From assembly GCA_019155205.2 (NCBI GenBank), contig JAHNZQ020003148.1, positions 467,199-531,198 of the forward strand: 64,000 bases of DNA, read 5' to 3'. Source of the stretch: Gracilaria vermiculophylla (lineage: Eukaryota > Rhodophyta > Florideophyceae > Gracilariales > Gracilariaceae). Positions 58,449 through 64,000 of this stretch are shown here, one piece after another. How positions within the stretch are numbered: position 1 is the stretch's first letter; each line of letters begins with the position of its first letter. The position numbers were made by a program, and so were the translations under genes. A model generated the notes under the pieces. It made no database searches. It was given only the letters and a program-made list of their open reading frames with translations, and was not told where the DNA came from.

Positions 58449-58943
58449 TTTTAGGATTTACATTGTTTTATGCTTTTATTGTATGAATCATGCGTAATAA
58501 ACTTGATATTATATGGTTTACGTAGCCTAGATGCATTCCTTGTGAAATTGCAGTTTTATTCGATGTCTTGTTTGCCCTAAACAGGCTTTACAACCACGTT
58601 TGTCAATCCATGTCATCATGCTATGGTGGAAGTCATAAGCCTTACAAGAACCTATTGGCACTCTTGTCGTCAATGTAAGCATCCGAATCGTGTCCACGAC
58701 GAAATGTTCTAGAAGCCTCTTGCGAAGGACAACTATCCCATGAAGGACATTCGTTTCGACTTTACATAGCTGGCAATAAGATGTTTCATAGCTAGTGGAT
58801 CTAAAGAGGTACCGTAGAATTCCTTTATTGCGGCTTCGTTGTCGAAGGTCTGATTCTCTATATAAACCCTGGTCGACCCGCCGAGTTCTCCTCGGCTGGT
58901 CACCATCGTTCACATTCTCAGTCATTGACCCAGTTTTCTAACA
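58449..58943 (+). repeat. Element A 3' LTR
   Basis: The 495-bp LTR aligns with 51694-52190 throughout. It starts TTTTAGG (TGTTAGG in the 5' copy) and ends CTAACA. Confidence 0.9.
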
Positions 58944-59640
58944 TTGCAGGTCATCTGAATGGGGTTGATACTACGGTGATTTATGTATTCGAAGCCGTTG
59001 GCGCGCCTTCAGCGGGAAAAACAGATGACAGTTAATGGGGGCGCGTTGAATGTAACTCCTGTCCGGGAAGTGGTTGTTTCCTTGGAATGTTCAGTGCAAA
59101 TACAATATCAAGCATCATCGAAGCTATGGTAATCAGTGTGCTCTATTACGCAGAATACACAGCTGTAGAACGTCAGAATAAAAGTAGCAAAGAAGTGGTA
59201 AGTAAGTGCGTGCGTAGTTTCGAACCCTTGCTCACGTGTATGGAACACAGCATTACGTGCAGGCATATCTGCACCAAAAATGCTTTTCAAAACGGTCTAA
59301 CCGTATGTATGTCACTTTGAAGAAGCACATATGCTGTGCTACAGTGTTAAGCACTTCCAAATGAGGCCGAGGCCTACCTCACGATCTACTTTAACGATAT
59401 CGGGGACCGAATTCTTTTCGTTGAAGAACCCAAACCGTTTGGAAAGTACCCAATGTCAGAATCTTAGAAGATTGGTTGCATTCCTTTTGTCATGAAATAT
59501 CTTCTTAACAATGAGCTTCTGCACTGTGATTGTACGACGATCATGGGAAAGACGGTAGGGAAATCTGTGGCAGTCGTTCCCAGCTTTTCCAGTGCTCAGG
59601 CCGTGATCAGAGCATTACATTTACTCGTACCAGTTTTCAC
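58944..59640 (+). pseudogene. ilvD: ilvD copy 3, 3' fragment (right of gypsy A)
   Basis: Homology to ilvD resumes with GGTCATCTG and runs through EAVGAPSAGK, CPGSGCFLGMFSANTISSII, CTKNAFQNGLTV, VEEPKPFGKYPMSES and [12 protein letters not shown] to [16 protein letters not shown]. The cluster motif region is closer to the functional family than that of the 16142 copy, but stops occur in several places. It ends about 28 bp from the P paralogue, in the same convergent arrangement as at 16108/16142. Confidence 0.8.
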
Positions 59641-59667
59641 ATAATTGCAATGTCATGAGCATGTTGA

Positions 59668-60811
59668 TTACCTCCATCGCCTCGCTCTTCCATCTTCAGT
59701 TGGCGCTCCACTGTTTTCTCTTCGGGACACAACCCACATCCTCTCTCCAAACGCATAAATCATGATTCGTCCGGACGGCAAGCGGCGATGTAACAATATA
59801 GAGCTGCACCAAGCCGTGTCTTCATGTGCTCCATGAAATACTTCTCTCTCACAGCCAAGTATATCTTCTCGATGGAACGCACCCAAAGCGCGACAGTCGC
59901 CCTCCTCTCCGAGTTCCCAGACATATCTATACGGTCCCCCCCCCGCAGAATCCATCATTCGAAAACTCTTCGATAGAAAGGGCTCTAAATGCATCTAATT
60001 CTACCTCCATCATATTATGCACTGATTAACGTAGATACTTACCGTATAACGTTAAAAAAAACAATTTCCTTTGCCGACCAAGACCGGCTTCAGTATCTAC
60101 AGCAATTATTATACACTCAATCCACGCATCACGTCTGGTAAGGTGCATCACAGTTTCATCCACTTACTGCTGCGTCCCGTCGTTCTCCGTTTCCACCTGG
60201 TAGCCCATATATTCCTCCATCACCTCTGTCACTACCACGTTCTTCAAGTAAATATCGTCCGTATGAAAAAGCATCATTCGCCCAAGGAAATTCGATCCAG
60301 AGTACGCAAGATCCTCAATCGGTGACATTCTACACACACATCGCATCTTCCTTTCATCACCGATATTCTCCATCAACTTCACTCTTGCCTCTTCCATCTG
60401 CTTCTTCAACCCCACACCAAAGCTCTGTGCCTTCTAAAAACTCCGTTTGCTCGGCTATAAAGTCGTACCCAAGTAACATGAACAGTGTTTCGCGCGCCCC
60501 ACATTTTCAAACACCAGTCATATCACTCAGTGTCTGCGTCATTCTCTTTGTCAAACATTTATCCCAACTCACTAGTTGGACGCAGTCGTCTTTTCTCCGC
60601 ACCTCCCGTACAGGCACCCTCCGAATCCCCATTATCTCCATCTCCACAACACACTTCAACAAAAAATTATTTCCATTCTCTGTGGACGTCATATAGGGCA
60701 TCTGTTGAGACGCCACCTAAACCGAGCACTTAGCAATCATCTCCTTCTCCCCTACAACGAACAAACTGCCTTCCCTACCATCTCCTACAAGCTCACTCTT
60801 ATTCTTCCGGC
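59668..60811 (-). pseudogene. 'P' gene paralogue, broken
   Basis: The minus strand matches the plus-strand P gene from about 15018 to 16100. Segments include KKQMEEARVKLMENIGDERK, EVMEEYMGYQVETENDGTQQ and CVVEMEIMGIRR. Stops and shifts are frequent. The N-terminal and Pro-rich part is absent; homology ends at about 60811, where gypsy element C sequence begins. Confidence 0.7.
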
Positions 60812-61204
60812 TTCGAAGGATCCTGCCGAAGCGTACGAGGTAGGGGACGAGAGTGTCTACTTCCTGGATGATGCCTGCTGAGGTGAGTCGTATGTGAAAG
60901 CAAGGGCCTCTTGCTCTCCCTCTAGCGTAAGCTCGGCGACTTCCCGTGAGGTGCTGCAGTCCAACTTAAAGGCGGATGCCCGATGATTCCTTAACGCCTT
61001 CAGTTTGTCCATAACTGGAGCGTGGTAGCGGCTAGCGGCACGGTGCGTATCTCCATAAGATTCCGCGAAATGTTCTAGAAACGCATAGGTGGTCTTTGGC
61101 TGCGTTTTGAAGTGATGATAAACCCTGGCTCGGATCGAAGGAAGGAGTCCCTCGACAAAAAATGACTTCAGCCAGCGTTCAGAGTACAAATTCCCCACCG
61201 TAAG

Positions 61205-61513
61205 TGGTGATCGTTCAAAGTGTGATCTGTACGCCCTGTGTCAAAGAAGAGTATAGCGCATATAGCTTATCTGTTTTCCAAGAGGTTATGGGCCCAGCTA
61301 AAAGCTAGAACCCTAGGTTCTATTCCCAGAAGTAACCTGCGCCTGAGAAATTGTACATGTGTACAGCAGTAGTTAAAAGTGACTACTGTAAGCCCGAGGT
61401 CTCTTACTGTAAGGAAGTACGGGGGCGAGGGGGCGTGTTGATAGTTCAAATTGTGAACTCTACCCCTGTGTCACAAGAGAGTATAGGGCATATAGTTCAT
61501 CTGCTTTCCAACA
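61205..61513 (+). mobile_element. TRIM-type miniature LTR retrotransposon, copy 2
   Basis: A 309-bp element has terminal direct repeats at 61205-61283 and 61436-61513. GGTTATGGGCCCAGC (61284-61298) follows the first LTR directly and is an exact complement of GCTGGGCCCATAACC, the anticodon arm of animal-type initiator Met tRNA. The polypurine tract GGGGGCGAGGGGGC lies at 61421-61434, just before the second LTR. Flanks GTAAG and GTTAG derive from the GTGAG-type target seen empty in element B at 47478-47482. It has no coding capacity. Confidence 0.85.
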
Positions 61514-62904
61514 GTTAGGCCTTCGTCTACAGCATCTGTGAGAACTCCGTCTGGGTCATTCCCGTATTCTGCCTATGTGATAGGACTTTAGCGTCAGCAT
61601 TGGCTATCCCCTCGTCCATCGCGTACCATTCAAGGAAGAAATTCACCACCTCGGGGTACGTCGTCAAGATCTCCGTTCCAGGATCATCCACTATGGTGCT
61701 CTCCCCCGTGAGGCGCGGCTGCTCCAGCGAGTGCGCTGGACCCGTGAGGTAGAACTGAAAGCACCAGACAGCGGCACCTTCAGGAAAACCATTGGTATCA
61801 CACGCTGAACGGAACCGTGTGAGAAAATCAACACCGAGATGGGATCTCCACCTAAGAAGGAGTGCTTCTTCATTTGAATATCCATGCGGCGCTGGATATT
61901 CGTGAGTCGTTTAGCCACCAACGCGTTGTGAAGAGTGCAGCGATCATTCATCCGATAGGTGTCATAATCCACCACTTTGGCGAAGAGGTCATTAGGCGAG
62001 GCGACCTTCCTGACCATTTTTCTTTTCTCCTTAAGAGGCATAATGTCCTCCGAACGTGAGCTGTATATAGATTCAGAGTCTGAGCTTCTGTACAAATCGA
62101 TTTCTTGCTTTCTGCTTTTCTTTCTCCGTTTCTTTCGGTGTCTTTCCTTTACGTGGTTAGTCTGATTGACGATACTCTGGCTATCGCGACTCACCCGAGG
62201 AGTATCCTGTCCTTCTCTACTTGGATGAAGTACTTAGTGACCGTTATCCTATTCTCCTCCGTGGGGCGACAGGTCCAGACGGTTCATAGCAATACTCCTG
62301 AGGTGTACCGTTTTCTCATGGCAGAATTCATTCCTCCTCTGGCGTAGGGGGCGGTAGTTTCCTGTCCTTTTCTGCCTAGGGCCACCTTAGGTGTCAATAG
62401 AGAGATCCTATCCTGTACGGAAGAATGACTTTGAAACGCCAATGCCGGTAGCCGTTGCGCAGTTTGGGAACGAACCTCAGCACGGATTACCTCTAAGATC
62501 AACTCTACGAAGGAGTCCGAATCCAGCAAGGCATCCACAAAATGGTGAGCACTTTCCGTTGTGATTTATTCCACAAGGGCGTGGCGGTGTGCTCCAAAAC
62601 GTGCCTTAACACCTGAGGAAGTCTGTTGACCAGCTCATGTGAGAGCCAATCCGAAAGAAGGGTGGCCAGCGACTCTAAGATAGAGTTAGCCTCCGTGTGC
62701 TCTCGTCTTTGCAGCTCCTGAAGTGGCATCTGTAATGCCTTTTGCGGTTATTCAATCTGCACGTTGGCGTTCTCCAGAGGTGTCGTGGGAGGTTCCGCTT
62801 GCCTCCAATCATGCACTCTCCTAGGGCGATTCCTGAAACGATCCAAAGAGGAGCCAGGATTCCTAAGGAGACTTTCAGGGTCCTCCAGTCTGACGGCTAT
62901 CTCT

Positions 62905-62969
62905 AACCGACTCTGTGGGTGGGCGCAGCACACGCGTTGCGCGTGCTGCGCCCAACCACAGAGTCGGTT
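62905..62969. repeat. Long near-perfect hairpin in gag of element C
   Basis: Two 29-base arms (62905-62933 and 62941-62969) match at 27 positions around a 7-base loop. The corresponding gag region of element B, near 48870-48920, has only the right-arm type sequence. Confidence 0.75.
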
Positions 62970-63174
62970 TCTAGAGGGTCGTTTAGGGGTGTTTCCATTG
63001 AGGGTTCTGAGGGGGCCATATAGGAGTAGATCAGAGGTAATTTCCCTCCACTTCCGAATCCTTTCAAGGAAAAATTCCACTGTTGGGTTTGGCCCGTTGC
63101 AAACTAGAAACGCTGTTCTGTCGTGACTCTTGCTATTCCTTTAGGAAACGGACCTTCTAAGTCAGGAGATGAGT

Positions 63175-63758
63175 TGTGGTACCTTCCGTCCTCATTTTGA
63201 GGTGTGGTACTGTCAGTCCTTCTTTGAAGGTAGTAGAGTAAGAGCCACTGTACTACACGAGGTGGTTGCGCACAACGTCCGTTACGAGTTTTCGATGACT
63301 CCAAAGGCGCGAGTTCATAAAGGTGGTCTCCGGTAATCGCTGTCACGAGCCTGGGAAATCCTGAAGTGGGGTCCGCAAACAACAAGCGGAGAAAGGTATT
63401 CACTGGACGGACAATGCTCCTACAGGCGCTGCTACGGGGCGACTTGGGGATCGGCGGCTTAGAAACCTAAGAATATTCGACGACATTCTCCAACCAGAAA
63501 AAGTAGAGGAAGACTCAAGGGTGGTTGGTTTGCTTTCTTCGGCGGTGGAGCTTGACCAGCAGATAAAGTACCATAACGGAAGTCCATTTCAAGAGGTCTC
63601 ACGACTGTTATACTTACCTGCACCAATTCAATCTAATACATATAAATTCTACAACTTCTTAGGAGTGTTATACTAAGTAAATAAAGTAAAAACACTCATT
63701 AGAAATACCCCGTTATAAAACCACGAGATAATATCTCCTTAGAATCCACCGTACTACA
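63175..63758 (-). repeat. Element C 5' LTR
   Basis: The 584-bp LTR is homologous to both LTRs of element B, with an additional internal segment near 63210-63255 that partly duplicates TGTGGTACTGTCAG. From 63759 to the window end nothing is recognisable. Confidence 0.75.
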
Positions 63759-64000
63759 GCTTGGTCGTAAGCACAGCTTGTGCTTGCGTAATACTTTTAA
63801 TAAACGCTTGAAGTGTTGTTGGTTTTGTTACAAAGAATTGCTGTAAATCAAGATGCCATCAAGATATAGTACCTGTAGTACAGTGGCTCCTACGGAATTA
63901 TGGTGGTTTGCCCTTATGGCATAATATTCCTAAGGAGGGTTCGTAATTTATTAGCTGGGCCACGTGGTGCATAATATTGCCTGCGTGCGCTACAGTATCC

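Larger units (their letters stand above)
51694..58943 (+). mobile_element. Ty3/gypsy chromovirus-type element A, full length
   Basis: A 7250-bp element has LTRs of 497 and 495 bp, about 90 percent identical by eye over the first 170 bases. It has a primer site, an extra zinc-finger ORF, gag, protease, RT, RNase H, integrase, a chromodomain and a further small ORF. Flanking ATCCA (51689-51693) and TTGCA (58944-58948) derive from TTCCA, which is intact in the empty ilvD copies at 16883-16887 and 18441-18445. All long ORFs carry frameshifts or stops. Confidence 0.92.
60812..63758 (-). mobile_element. Truncated gypsy element C (LTR and gag only)
   Basis: This minus-strand relative of element B consists of a 5' LTR (63175-63758) and gag to about 60812, where it joins the P paralogue. 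Gag segments match those of B (VEGLLPSIRARVYHHFK, FAESYGDTHRAASRYHAPVM, VDALLDSD-like). It carries a TRIM insertion and has no pol. Confidence 0.75.

Overview
This window is a transposon-rich piece of a eukaryotic nuclear genome. It has no operons, ribosome binding sites or rRNA genes. It has three runs of exactly 100 N, the usual mark of scaffold gaps of unknown size. Chromodomain Ty3/gypsy elements, Tc1/mariner, PiggyBac-like and DDE_Tnp_4 transposases together suggest a protist, alga or fungus. A red alga with a repeat-heavy genome (Chondrus-like) is my best guess, but it rests on general impression. I see no convincing intact host gene. Almost every recognisable gene is a mobile-element gene or a broken copy of a host gene.

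Layout. 2.5-5.5 kb: an unrecognised minus-strand pseudogene carrying a 311-bp miniature LTR element (TRIM). 6.9-10.0 kb: a dispersed repeat (family X) holding a Tc1/mariner copy, which itself holds a second mariner copy; each mariner is 1277 bp. 10.4-12.4 kb: a degraded ORF and a GC-rich stretch. 13.9-17.3 kb: an unrecognised coiled-coil gene ('P') convergent with a decayed dihydroxy-acid dehydratase (ilvD) gene, followed by an inverted copy of the ilvD 5' part. 18.6-22.6 kb: a degraded Ty3/gypsy pol with a chromodomain. 25.2-27.5 kb: PiggyBac-like and gypsy remnants. 28.4-32.5 kb: a DNA transposon in which a DDE-type transposase and a YqaJ-type exonuclease lie in one reading frame. 32.6-33.2 kb: a DDE_Tnp_4 remnant. 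33.6-34.8 kb: a second family X copy without the mariner. 39.1-49.7 kb: a 10.6-kb gypsy element (B, minus strand) with matched LTRs and an antisense ORF. 51.5-59.6 kb: a third ilvD copy split by a 7.25-kb gypsy chromovirus-type element (A). 59.7-60.8 kb: a second P copy. 60.8-63.8 kb: a truncated relative of B (C) carrying the second TRIM.

The window is mutually informative, because several insertions have an uninterrupted paralogue elsewhere in it. TRIM copy 2 in element C is absent from element B. Gypsy A in ilvD is absent from the ilvD arms at 16.9 and 18.4 kb. The mariner in family X is absent from the 33.6-kb copy. Targets and duplications can therefore be read directly. The most interesting items are the transposase-exonuclease fusion, the TRIM primed by an internal initiator-tRNA fragment, and the extra U1-type zinc-finger ORF upstream of gag in element A.
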